Origin: Kwoniella botswanensis
Lineage: Eukaryota; Basidiomycota; Tremellomycetes; Tremellales; Cryptococcaceae
Direction of reading: 5' to 3'
Length of the DNA stretch: 64,000 nt
NCBI RefSeq assembly: GCF_036426115.1
Contig: NC_088599.1
Span: forward strand, 11,802,001-11,866,000
Shown one piece after another: positions 36,164 to 47,600 of the stretch. Under the pieces are notes generated by a model. The model saw only the letters and a list, made by a program, of their open reading frames with translations. It searched no databases and was not told the origin of the DNA. The translations under genes and the position numbers were made by a program. Within the stretch, counting starts at the first letter, position 1. Every line of letters starts with the position of its first letter.

Positions 36164-36660
36164 GTAACTAGAAGATCTGTTCCGTCCACTGTATTAGTAG
36201 TCGCACTGTCCTCGTCTCTCGCTCATCCTCGTCATGCATGTGTTGTATCAGTATGAATAGTGTTCCTGGGTCAGAATGTGCAGATATCGGCACTTAGAAG
36301 CTAAACCGTGGCACATGAGGGAACAAACGCAATCACAGTCGGAGATCCGGAATACTTGGATCTCCGCAGGTCAAATAGTTATAGGTATGGGCTACCAGGC
36401 GTCCTGATCGACCAATGGCCGCTATGACCAGCTGATATTTCGACACCGACAAATCCAATATGCCGGTACATCTGTACTGTAGCGTATAGCTCGTGTGTAG
36501 TTTGATAGGATCAGGTTGAAAAGCATCCGATCGGATTTGACCGAACCACATCAACGAGCGCAAGTGAAAGCATTCAACTTGATCAATTCGTCTCTTCATC
36601 TCTAATCTCTTCAGCTCTTCATCTTCTCATAAACATCATCGTCATCGTACGAAATTCGAT
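36164..36660. promoter_or_regulatory. Intergenic region upstream of prolidase
   Basis: A 497-nt spacer. It contains an imperfect inverted repeat around GGAGATCCGG and GGATCTCCG (36340-36367), which could form a short hairpin. No gene was seen. Confidence 0.4.
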
Positions 36661-38583
36661 ATGTCCCCTCAGTACCCAGCTCGCTCACATGCGGCCAAAG
36701 TGGTCGAAGAACTGATCAAGCTCATCCCCGAGGCAGACCGCGGTAAGACGCACGGGGTCTTCTTGCAGGCTTCACCAACCTTGTGTAGAGACGATACGGA
36801 TCGAGAACTCCCGTTTCGTAAGTACAGTCTCGGTCATCATCCATACCTGACTCATACTGAAACATCTACGGTAGATCAAGAAGCCAACTTCAACTATCTT
36901 ACTGGTGTCATTCATCCGTCATGCTCCCTCGTCTTATTCTTCTCTCTGTCTTCCACTGCTCAGCCATCCAACCTATCTCATAACTTGTTCATCCCTCCCG
37001 AAGACCCTGCAGAAACGATGTGGTCTGTCCCGCCACCTTCCATCGAACGAGCTTCAGCTATCTACGAATCTGACAAGATACAACACACCACCACGCTTCA
37101 CGCATTCCTGCAGTCAGCAGTTCAAGACGCACCTAACGTTGAAGTGATCCTGCATACCCTCCCCAGTACGATGGAATACCCCGCTTTGCCTGAGATCGTT
37201 GAGAAGACACAAGGGCTAGTCAGGAATACAGACCACTTATTCACCGCCCTTCATATCGCCAGAATGACTAAAGACAGCTCTGAAATTGAGCTGATTCGGA
37301 AAGCTAATCAGATATCAAGTGGAGCACATGAAGTGGTAATGAGAGAATTAGGAAAGTTTGCTCGTGATAGGGAAGCTGGAAAAGGTGGACAGAAACCGCG
37401 AACGGGAAAAGAAAGTCTATCTCAATGGGAGATTGAATCCGAAGGAGATGCCGAGGCTGTCTTCGTAGCTACCTGCAGGCGTATGGGGTGAGTACGGACT
37501 TCTTAATGGATTATCTCGTCAGCTGAAGTATAATCCTCAGAGCCACCCAAGCCTACCTTCCTATAGTTGCTAGTGGATCAAGGGCTAGTACACTTCACTA
37601 TGTGTAAGTGTGAGCTGTCCCTTTCGGAAAATCAATCGCTAAAGCAGATCTGACAGCTGCAACGATCGCCTATTCCCCTCGACTTCCATACCCCGACAAC
37701 CAGGGGATACCTCGTTCACTCCTCCACAACTCGCTCGTGGATGCTGTGGAACCTTGACCCCTTCTCATTCACACGAAACCTCTCCGACGGAATTACATAC
37801 CAAAGCGTTCACTCCTCAAGTGCTTCTGATCGATGCAGGTTGCGAATGGCAGGGCTACGCCTCTGATATAACCAGAACAATACCCGTAGGAAATGGTGGG
37901 AAGTTTACTAAAGAAGCAGGGCAAATATATGATCTTGTCTTGAAGATGCAAAAAGTGAGTTATATTTCCATTCCTGCTGCTTCATGGCTAATTGACCATA
38001 ACAGGAATGCGAGGCTCTCGTGCAGCCAGGAATACATTATGATACTCTGCACCTTCATGCACATAAGGTGTTGATCGACGGATTCATTCGATTGGGTATA
38101 TTCAAAGGAGATGCGGAGGAAATCTTGCAAAGTGGTGTGACAGCTGGGTTTTTCCCTCACGGTTTAGGTAAGTGACTCTATCTGTATCGGACGACACACG
38201 GAGCTGACATGGACAGTTCAGGTCATTCGCTCGGTCTAGACGTCCATGACTCTCGACAATATCTCAAATCTGTCCACGAAGCGATACCAGATTCGTCAAA
38301 ACAAACACCTTCTAAACTTTATGCCTATCTCCGTATCCGACGACCTCTGATCGAAGGGATGGTGCTTACGATAGAGCCAGGATGTTATTTCGCACCTCAG
38401 CTTATGGAGGAACATGGTGCATGGTCTAGCCAATTTGTTAATCAAGAAGTTCTGAACAAATATGTGGGCGTAGGGGGCGTCAGGATTGAGGATGTCGTGG
38501 TCGTCACGAGGGATGGATGCGAGAATCTGACAACCGTTGGTAGGGAGAGAGAGTGGATTGAAAGCGCGTGTTCAGGCATGTGA
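36661..38583 (+). CDS. Xaa-Pro dipeptidase/aminopeptidase (M24B metallopeptidase)
   Basis: Cytosolic manganese-type peptidase that splits Xaa-Pro bonds. The N-terminal aminopeptidase-P domain contains [13 protein letters not shown] and [19 protein letters not shown]. The C-terminal pita-bread domain shows all five metal ligands: Asp in LLIDAGCEW, Asp in [10 protein letters not shown], His in [13 protein letters not shown], Glu in LTIEPGCYF and Glu in VRIEDVVVV. Several introns are spliced in frame, including one at 36816 that removes about 60 nt after RELPF and one splitting GLGH. There is no presequence. The length (about 510 residues) suits eukaryotic prolidase. It would recycle Xaa-Pro dipeptides, but at 12 kb from the proline-oxidase gene a direct link is not implied. 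Confidence 0.92.
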
Positions 38584-38865
38584 TACTTCTGTACTTCAAC
38601 ATGCACTAGGTGATATATCTTGATACACCAGGTCTGTGTATGCGCACACTTCTGTGTTCCTATTACATTGAAGCGAACAGGCGGATTGGAAGGGCGCATC
38701 AAGCTTCTTTTGTAGACGCCCTTGAGTGAGAGTGGGGAAGTCGTCTCAACAATTCCCCACCCTGTCATGCCCCTCTGCACTCTTAGATATAAAATCAACG
38801 ATTACCGTAGTCATGTCATCGACCGGAAGAAGTCACACAGATAGCAACAGTCATCCAAAACAATC

Positions 38866-41025
38866 ATGTCGTCGTTATATGGCAGTTTCGCCACCTTGCA
38901 ACCCCACCAAAATTGGTCGACCGTGTTCGTTGGTATTTGCCTAGCTATCATTTTAAGATTGGTGAACAGATACCTTATTATCCTCAATGTAAGTCAAGGG
39001 GATCTTTCTATTATGTCGAGAAGCTAAGGGTACTGTATCACTTTTAGCACGTCAAAGCTTTGCCTAACATCGTAACCTTGTTTTTCGGCTTTGAGCCTGG
39101 TACAAGAACACGATTACCTCACATACCATGGATATGTCCTGTAAACGATTACACAGTATATCAGCCTTGGCTAAGTAAGTTATCCAGTCACTGAAGAATG
39201 CTGTTGCTCACTACAAAACCGAGACAGAGTACCAACGTGCACGATCTGACTTGATCGCCTTCCCCTCTCTTCTATCTTCCACATCCGCCTATGTGACCTC
39301 TTCACCAAGCACCGCTCAATATATCAGCTCGCGACCTCACTTGTTCCATAAACCATTGCATATGCAGAGGTACATCGGATTCAACGTTTTCGGTATGACA
39401 TTACTGTCCACACAAACGGGTGACGAGCACAAGCGACATTGGTCAGTGGTTAGAAGATGTTTTAGCGATCGTCAAATGGCAAGCGTTTGGGAAGCGATGA
39501 GATGGAGTTTGAACACCTTCATTAGTGAAGAGGTGGATCAAGGAGAAAAGGGAATCGTTGAAGACGTCAGAGAGGCTCTTATCAGAGCAGGTTTCAATTC
39601 CCTCTATCATCCCACACCACAAAGCTGATGTAGGACATCAGGTGACCTTACTCGTCATTGGCCGTAAAGGTTTTGGCAAAGATTTTCCATGGAATTTGTC
39701 TGAAACAGAGGGATACGATAGTCAGTGATCCTTCAAGGTAAACAAAACCTCTGCTAAACCCTGCAATAGTTCCCTTTGAGGAATCCCTGTATGTGGTGGA
39801 ACAAAGTGTTCTTCTTCAGATAATACTCCCAGCAGTGAGATTCCATCACAGGGCATCATTCTCATAGCGCTAATTCAGTGTCAGTGGGTCATGAAATTAT
39901 TACCACTACATAGGTAGGTAGCAGATAGAACTCATGAAGTGGAAAGTGATTGACTTCATTGAACAACAGGCTCCAGCGATTCTGGAGAGCTCGGAAAGCA
40001 TTCCTGGCCCACCTCGAACGAATGTACCTCGATAAGCGTACCGAGCTCCAAACCAGCGGAGCCGACAGCAGTATCGAGGAGGAAAAGGCACCGACCGACC
40101 TCCTGGGTGCTCTCGTCCACTCGCAACTCGGCGTAGAGCAAGAGGCAAGGCTTCAAGGTGGTGATGAGAAAGTGGCAGGTCTGACTAAAAGCGAGATTAT
40201 AGGCAATATGTGTGAGTACTTAGGTCTTGTTCACATCCGACTTTGCTTTTTCACTCACAAAATTTGGACCAGGGCTGTTGATTTTGTAAGTGTTGGCGTG
40301 AGAAAGTTCTATCACAAATTAATCGTGATTCGTTTCCATAGTGCCGGTCATGAGACTTCTGGTCATACACTTGGTTTCGCTGTTGCCTTTCTGGCACTCT
40401 ACCCCCAATGGCAGGAAGAGATTTATCAAGAGATCGTATTCGCTTGTGGTGATAAACAGCCTAGTAAGTGACGGTCGTTTCATGTCCCAGATGCTGATGT
40501 TGCTATACAGCCTACAAGGACATGCACAAGTTGCCTCTTACATTGGCGGTCTGCCTCGAGACCCTCCGACTTCGTGATATAGTTAGTACGATCATGAAGG
40601 AAGCCATTGACGACGTGTTTGTCCCTTACACCACCTGGGATGCTGAAGGCAACATTACCACTCGTACACATCTTGTCAAGAAAGGGTCCCTTTTCGTCAT
40701 AGACTCTTCAGCGACCAGTATCAACCCTCATGCTTGGGGTTTAGGCAGTATGGAGTTCAATCCCCGTCGACATCTCGGTAACACGCCTCCTTTCGTATCG
40801 TTCTCTTTAGGCGCTCGACAATGTCTGGGTAAGAGGTTCGCGGAAGTGGAGATGACCAGCTTCGTCAGTGGGTTGTGCAGAAACTTCAAGGTGTATCCAG
40901 TCAAGTCACATGAGGAGGAAAGTTGGGAAGAGATGAAGGCGAGGATGATTGACAGTGCCACAGAACAGATCAGCTTCCAACCTGGAAGATTTGCGGTCCG
41001 TTTGGAGAGACGATGGAGGGTGTGA
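38866..41025 (+). CDS. Cytochrome P450 monooxygenase
   Basis: Haem-thiolate monooxygenase anchored in the ER by an N-terminal helix (TVFVGICLAIILRLV). Nine or so exons join in frame. The I-helix motif AGHETSG, the K-helix ExxR (ETLR), the NPRRHL meander and the haem loop FSLGARQCLGKRFAE (FxxGxRxCxG) are all present. Two points are odd. The segment before the I-helix (EIIGNIAGHETSG) seems a few residues shorter than usual, and the stretch after ETLRL lacks the usual Pro-Pro (LRLRDIVST). Either the exon edges near 40210-40340 and 40570 need adjusting, or the enzyme is divergent. The substrate cannot be predicted. The family looks like the broad basidiomycete CYP expansion, not CYP51 or CYP61. 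Confidence 0.85.
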
Positions 41026-41294
41026 TCGACTATACCAACTATCGATGTCGATAGTCGTTCAAGTATGTATACATGTACAACCTTGATACTTGATAGGTTA
41101 TATGAATGCATCTCCCATCCGTACATCCATTTATACATCCATATACCGAATGGTCTGTGTCACGTGACATTCTCTCCGTCTCAAAAGTTGAAATGTTGAT
41201 TGCATCCATCTTTCTGTTTGTCCTCGTATATTGCATATAATTTCTCCTCTGTTGGTCGTTTCACTGTTAACACATCACAAAATCTATTCCTACG

Positions 41295-42677
41295 ATGCCA
41301 TCAGCAACCTCTCGAAAGGGGAAGTCTCGCGCTGCTCCTGCAGAGGAGACTAAGCCTCAGGCCGCTATGCCCTTGGGAAAGCAGCTCGCTCACACCGGTA
41401 AGTTCAGCTTTCGACAGTTCCTTGATAATTCGACAAACACAATCGTGCTGATTCCAACTTGACAGACAAAAAGGTCAGAGACAGGGCTATTGCTGGTCTG
41501 ATAGCGTTCTTATCGCAAGGTGGAGATACCGAAGGAGAGTCTAGCTCATACGTCCGACTGGACGATGACGAGATGGCAAAGTTATGGAAAGGGCTATTCT
41601 ACTGTAAATATTGGGATTCCGCTCCTGCTCTTATGGTTGTGCTCAATGCTAACATCACGACAGGCTTTTGGATGTCCGATAAACCTTTGGTGCAACAAGC
41701 TCTTGCTGCCGACCTTGCTGAACTCTTGCTTCAAATCAAACCCAAGACTGCTTCCTCACAAGATCGGTTCGATGCGAGTGTAGCCTTTTTAGAGGGATTT
41801 TGGGATGCTATAGTGCGGGAGTGGGCAGGTATAGATAGATTACGGTGAGGCATGATTCAGAAATCACTCTACAGAAACAATCTTGCTCACAGACGGAACA
41901 TCGCCCAGGATGGACAAGTATTATCTGCTCATGCGAAAATACGTCAATGCAACTTTCCGTTTATTGGCTAGGGAGAAATGGGAGAAGAATGCTATTCAGG
42001 CTGTGAACAGGATATTGACGAAGAATGGAGGGCCCATGACGTGAGTAGTGCGGAAAATCAAGCGTAAAGAGCAATCATTGATCTTTCCTCTTCGCCGTAG
42101 GTGGGAAGATCGACGAGTACCAACGTCAATCTCAACGCATATTGCGGATATATATCTGGATGAGTTGAACAAAGCTCTAGCGCTTCCAGAGGTCGATTCT
42201 CAGGTAAGCATTTGAGTTTGAGCGACAAAATAGAATTAGTTATGGATCACTCATATTTTCCATCAATAGCCTGCTTGTCCTCTGACTGCCGTTCTCGAAC
42301 CTCACACCATCCTTCTCACTCGCACTTCCACATCTACCGTACACACTCGTCTCATGTCATCCGTCTTCTCACCTCTGCTTGAAAGTCTAACTCTTGCGTC
42401 TCCTTCTCTCAGTCTGCAGCAGGATGCTGAAAGGCCAACAAAGAAGTCAAAGAAGGAAGAACCAATGTTTGCTCATATCGTGATGCACTCATGTTTGGGC
42501 CAGGAAGGACAATCAGACCGATCAAGTGCGAGGGAATTGAAGAAGGGGTTATTGAAACGGATGTTCGAGGCTGCTGCGAACGAGAAAGCGACAGAGAGCA
42601 ATCGTCGTAAAGTCTACCAAGTCTGGCGGGAAGAGGGTGGAGATGATGATGAAGAAGACGAAGAAGATGACGAGTGA
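41295..42677 (+). CDS. RRP1: Ribosomal RNA processing protein 1 (Nop52 family)
   Basis: Nucleolar protein needed for pre-60S rRNA processing. The start is MPSATSRKGKSRAAP with a basic leader. After intron 1 the Nop52 domain begins DKKVRDRAIAGLIAFL and continues LWKGLFYCKYWDSAPA, FWMSDKPLVQQALA, FWDAIVREWAGIDRLR and MDKYYLLMRKYVNATFRLL. The C-terminus has a basic stretch (RPTKKSKKEEP) and ends in a run of Asp/Glu, common for nucleolar proteins. Five exons are present. It converges with TIM13 with 96 nt between stop codons. Confidence 0.93.
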
Positions 42678-42773
42678 TTTATTCTGTAGTTATCTATTTA
42701 TATCATATGATGCATTGAGTTGTGTATGTACATGATGTCATGTTTTTGTTATAGCTACATTTCTTAAAGACCA

Positions 42774-43362
42774 ATACCGGGGGCGGCTCCTCGTTCTTTC
42801 GATATTCTAGAGACATACGATCGAGATACTTGATCGAAAGCGGCCATGTAAAGGGACATACATTGCGACAAGCAAGTCTACAAACAAATTAGTACCTAAC
42901 TTGGTGTCAAGAGGGGAAAGGTCACATACCTCTTGCGAAGAAGTGAGCGAGGTGGAAGGTTTAGTGATACATTTGGCAAAACACTAGTACACAACGGTGA
43001 ATCAGCCTGAGCACCTCCTCACGAGGGGTCCGAGATAACTACTCACGTTCTCGTTGATCTTGTTGATCAGTTGTTGCGCATTGGCGATGGCAAGCTATGG
43101 GTAGTACAATCAGCTGTGTCCAACACCTTGGCAAATCATCTCTCAAAGATCATGAGGGATCGATATCATATAAACAGGTTGTTCGGAAGCTCACCTCTTG
43201 TTGGATGGATTGCTTCATTTGCTCCTTTCGAGCAGCCATGTCTGTGTATCAGAAGTCAAATAAGCATCTGCATTTTCTCCGTGGGATGGAAGCTGAAGGG
43301 AAAGGGATCGAAGAAACCAACTAACCGGGAGTCGCACCAGAGGAACCGAAGAGGGAAGACAT
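42774..43362 (-). CDS. TIM13: Small Tim chaperone Tim13
   Basis: Intermembrane-space chaperone that pairs with Tim8 to escort hydrophobic precursors in mitochondria. It is spread over five tiny exons and missed by simple ORF scans. The start is MSSLFGSSGATPDMAARKEQ, followed by QQLINKINENCFAKC and TCLSQCMSLYMAAFDQVS, that is, the twin CX3C motifs (CFAKC and CLSQC) separated by 16 residues. The C-terminus ends RGAAPGIGL. Spacing and the KPSTSLTSSQE segment match Tim13 better than Tim8, Tim9 or Tim10. It shares a divergent promoter with LTV1. Confidence 0.93.
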
Positions 43363-43713
43363 TTCGTGTGGAACGTGTGACAATTCGAGTGATTAGGTGG
43401 GGAGATCTTATGGTTTCACTTGTGTCTTGATGTGTGAAGATGCTTCAGATGCTAGTCAAGTGATTTGAATTGAGAATGATGAGCGAAATATGGATGGACA
43501 ACCAAGGTGCTCAGCGGCGACTTGAACTTTTTTCCATCGTCCACTGCTTCGATCCGACGGAAGCAAAATTTCAATCTACTTCATCATGAATGGTTAAATT
43601 GTTGATATCTTCGTCTCAACATTGTCTTCTTCTCGTCACCGATTTATAAATATATACATCTCTAGCTGTCCAATCGCCCGGGAATTGCTAACAGAGAGAG
43701 CTATACACTCAAG
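43363..43713. promoter_or_regulatory. Divergent promoter (TIM13 / LTV1)
   Basis: A 351-nt spacer between divergent start codons. No gene or repeat was seen. Confidence 0.4.
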
Positions 43714-45794
43714 ATGCCTCCCAAGAAATCAATCTTTAGGCAGCCGAATGCCCAACATTTCCAGCTCGTGCACCGTTCTCAACAGGATCCGCTCATCAAT
43801 GATCCCGAAGCAAGTCAAAGGGTGTTCAAGCCCATGAACAGGAGTAACGAATCGGGAAAGAAGGTGAGCTTATTCGTTCCTATGCGAAATTCAATTTTCA
43901 CCACTGACACACACTCTGTGATCACTGTAGACTGAGATTACCCTCGCCGATTTGGAAAAGAGTGTGGACCAATCTGCCATCCGAAAGAATGAAGGTGAAG
44001 CAGCTTTATACGGTATCACATACGATGATTCTTCTTACGATTACATGTCCCATCTCAAGACCGTCGGTAATGGTGGATTCGATTCGTTCCTGATCGCTGC
44101 ACCAAGAGGGTCAGGTATCGCTCGAGGTATGAAGTCAACGGGCAAGGGTAAAGGCAAAGCAAAGGAAGATGACATGTTCGATCTGCTACCTCAAGATGTA
44201 CTTCCCAGTAGAGAACAGATATCGGTCTATGAAGCTCAGAATAGAGGTGAAGCGATACCTAGAGAGTTACAGGGATTACAACCTGATATGGACCCGCATC
44301 TTCGACAAGTATTAGAAGCGCTTGATGATGATGCTTTCGTGGACGATGAAGGAGATGAAGAGGGATGGTTCGATGAGCTGGTCCATGATGGAGAAAGAGA
44401 AGAAGAGGAAGAAGTACCTTGGGAGTTTAGGGAATGGGGTGTTGACGAAGGACCTGCACCTGTCGGTGAACCGAAAGAGGAAACGTGGGAAGACAGGTTC
44501 AAGGCTTTCAAAAGAGAACAAGCCGCTTTACCAGATGAAGTGTCCGATATCGATCCCGAAGAAAGGTCAGAAATGGCGGATACTGTTGGATCACTTGCCA
44601 GTAATTTTGATGATATGATGGTTGTTGGTGGGAAGAAAAGAAGAGGGAAGAGAGGACCGAGTGATGCATCTGGGATGAGTATGAGTAGTTCCAGTATGTT
44701 TAGGACACAGGGGTTGAGGGATTTGGATGATCGATTTGACAAAGTGAGTCGGAGAACTCGGTGTGCATAATGATAGACGGTACTGATTCCCCTATCTGTT
44801 CAGATTGAGATGGACTACCTTTACGACGAAGACGAAGAAGAGGAGGAAGAATATGAAGATTTTCCCGATGACGATACCGCTTCTGTCGCTGCATCCAACT
44901 TTTCCGTCTCTTCACGATTCTCTCTCGCATCACATGCTGCCAAAGCTGCTGGTGGACCTCCTGAAATAACTCGAGATGACTTCGAGGAGATCATGGACGA
45001 CTTTTTGGAAAATTACGAAGTGGTCGGTCGTCGAATGCGACCGGCTCTGGGTGGTACTGGTCTGACAGGTACCGAACGATTCGGTGTTCTCCGAGCGGCT
45101 ATTGATGGTGAAGATGATTTGAGAGAAGAGAACAGGCGGCGAATTCTGCAGATCGAGCAAGAGGATCGAGAGATCGGTAAGACTCGTGAGAAGGTCAAGA
45201 AGGAACCAAAAGAAAAGGTCGAGCAGCCGGAGGAAGAGAAGTGGGATGTGCAGACCATTCTCTGTGAGTGAAAGTGATCTCTCATAATTCACGCTCCTTG
45301 GCTAACCCGTTGAGTAGCTACGTATACCAATACCGAAAACCATCCTGGTATGATCCGATCCCGAAATGCTGCTCAGATGAAAGCCCGAGCAGAAAGACAG
45401 GCTGCCGCTGCCGCTGCTGAGACCGAGCTAGACGGCCAGGAAGAAGGGGATGCCACTGACTCAGGATCCGAGACTGAACGGGAGACACCTAGAGTAACCG
45501 TTGCTCGACCGAAGGGTGAATTAGCTGAGGAGAAGAAGGCGAGAAAAGCAGCAGTCAAAGCCGAACGAGCTGTGAGTGATATTCTGAAATTGCATCCTAT
45601 ATACGCAATGTATCACTGTGTACTGATGTCGGTCTTCGATCGCTTCCTAGGCTCGACGAGCGGAGAAAAAGTCTCATACCGAGACCTTTTCCACCGAGAG
45701 GAAGCGACAACTTGCGAGCCACAAGAAGCTGGTCAGTAATGGACGTGCTGCAGATGTAGCGGTCGGAAACAAAGGAGTTGTCTCGTTGAGCTAG
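43714..45794 (+). CDS. LTV1: Ribosome biogenesis/export factor Ltv1
   Basis: Non-ribosomal factor of late pre-40S particles. The start MPPKKSIFRQPNAQHFQLVHRS is typical of the family. After intron 1 comes TEITLADLEKSVDQSAI, then YGITYDDSSYDYMSHLK, a family signature. The middle is very acidic (DDDAFVDDEGDEEG and an EEEE run). The conserved C-terminal part contains DDFEEIMDDFLENYEVVG and TENHPGMIRSRNAAQMKAR. The last exon adds a basic tail with ARRAEKKSHTETFSTE and KGVVSLS. A retained final intron near 45573-45651 would remove this tail. Confidence 0.93.
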
Positions 45795-46299
45795 GATAGG
45801 TCACCCACACATACAAGTATCATCGTCATCTTGCGTGCTATCTTTTGTTGTTGTATATATCCCACATGTTTCATGACGATGCATCAGCTGTTTTGGCATG
45901 TTGGGAGTATCGCTTCTATCGGTGATAAAATCAGCACTCTATCGGAGTTTAAAACAGGTGGAGGCTGTATCACCCGCCTTCCCACCGTGGATACCTGCCA
46001 CACGGTGATATGATCGGTGATAATGTTGTGCTGGTTTTCAGGATCTCCTGTGATTTGCCACATTCGATCCACTCAGTCACTCACTGCAGCACTGATTCAC
46101 TGTGGGTTCTCCTTTTAGCACAATTTCCATTGCCACCATACTAAGACGTTCTTCTCTGATCTCACCATCCTCCATCTCTTATAACCTTCAACTCCTTAAA
46201 AAGAACATCTACGCAGGTCTCGTCAGCATCGACATTCTTGCGATCTCCATATACACACCAAATACACCAATAAACACCAAAAAGTAACAGATAATCAAA
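45795..46299. promoter_or_regulatory. Upstream region of RPS27
   Basis: A 505-nt promoter region of a ribosomal protein gene. It contains repeated CACTCA/CAGTCACTCACTG-type sequence at 46072-46103 and a CT-rich stretch just before the start. No gene was seen. Confidence 0.4.
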
Positions 46300-47173
46300 A
46301 TGGTAAGTACTCGACTCATTTGGTCGTGTGGACTATAGGAACATTGCGTGATCGGATGTGCTGGTTGGGATTGGGTCTTAGGGGATAGTTAGGAGCGTCA
46401 GCGAAGACCAAAGGAGCATGGTTGAGGGTAGGAGGGGGTAGTATTGACGGATAGGAAGAATCGATCGGATCGAGGGTGAATAGAATGATGTGACGGGATC
46501 GATGGGGACATGGCATTGGTCTCTGTCCTAGTCGTATCTGTCGTTACGCTTCCTGCCGATCCCATTATCTGCTCAGCAATGTGGAGTTGAGATGAAAGTC
46601 AAACTGTTGGGAATTTACCAGAATTAGCACATCCGATCTCGCACTGTCCTTGTAGCATAAATACATTAACTATAAAAATCATCGTGCTCATTCAAAATCC
46701 TTTATAGGTTCTCGCCGTCGACCTCCTCAACAGACCTGCTGATGTTCAAGCCCGAACTCACAAGCTCAAGAAAGTTGTCCCAGAGCCAAACTCATTTTTC
46801 ATGGATGTTAAGTGCCCAGGTTGTTTCGCCATCACGTAAGTTCCCCTTTGCCTTTTCCCCAACCAAGCCGACAGTGGCAAATCGTACATAGCAATCTTTT
46901 CATCATCGTTCATCCTAATCGCACGTCTTAATCAGTCATGACGTATCGAAACTGATATGAATTCTGTCTCAATAGCACTGTCTTCTCCCACGCCTCAACC
47001 GTCGTTCAATGCCAAGGATGTGCTACCGCCCTTTGTCAACCAACCGGTGGTAAGGCCAAGTTGACTGAAGGTGAGTTTTTGTCTCCGATCATTCATTCCT
47101 TTGAGGGCGGAGTGTAACTTATTCTTCTTTTTCTCTTTTTTCTCTAGGCTGCTCTTTCCGAAGAAAGAACTAA
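46300..47173 (+). CDS. RPS27: 40S ribosomal protein eS27
   Basis: Small zinc-binding ribosomal protein of about 82 residues. The first coding exon is only the ATG (46300-46302). A 405-nt intron (46303-46707) follows, the longest in the window, and then [19 protein letters not shown]. The zinc ribbon is formed by CPGC and CQGC. The C-terminus is GCSFRRKN, as in other eukaryotes. Splice sites at each of the four exons are canonical. The long first intron of a ribosomal protein gene often carries regulatory elements or a snoRNA; I could not identify one here. Confidence 0.96.
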
Positions 47174-47600
47174 ACTGGATATCAAGGAAATCAAATGAAC
47201 TTGGTCTAGCTTCGGAGGAAGGGGTTAGATCAGGCGGGTTGGTTGGGATTCAGATTCGGTTCTTTCTTAGCATGCTCTTCATGTCATTATTATCATTACG
47301 CTGCGTTGGATTCTTTGGGTTCGGGATTATTAAGGATGCTGTTGCTGGGATCGGGGCTAGCATAGTACGTTCGACAACAACGGACTGATTGAGATACAAA
47401 ATTGTTGGAACGAGCATCGCGAAGTCATATCCGACCATATCTTGACCTTGGTCCAAAACCGGATTCTGAGGGAGATCCTCCTGTATACTGGACTTCGCAA
47501 TTACGCCTGCACTGATCATTTAGATCCAACACTAACGATAAATGCATGCAGATGAAAAGACATTCTACTGATCACAATAACTAAGACCGACTTGTCTTAT
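47174..47600. other. Convergent intergenic region (RPS27 / PA28)
   Basis: A 427-nt stretch between convergent genes. A plus-strand frame continues past RPS27 exon 3 when its intron is ignored, but it has no supported coding content. Confidence 0.4.

Noticed and set aside
38866-41025. P450 as a pseudogene
   Set aside because: All exons can be joined in frame and the haem loop, ExxR and I-helix motifs are intact.
46303-46707. C/D box snoRNA in the RPS27 first intron
   Set aside because: A TGATG-like word exists, but no matching D box (CTGA) was found.
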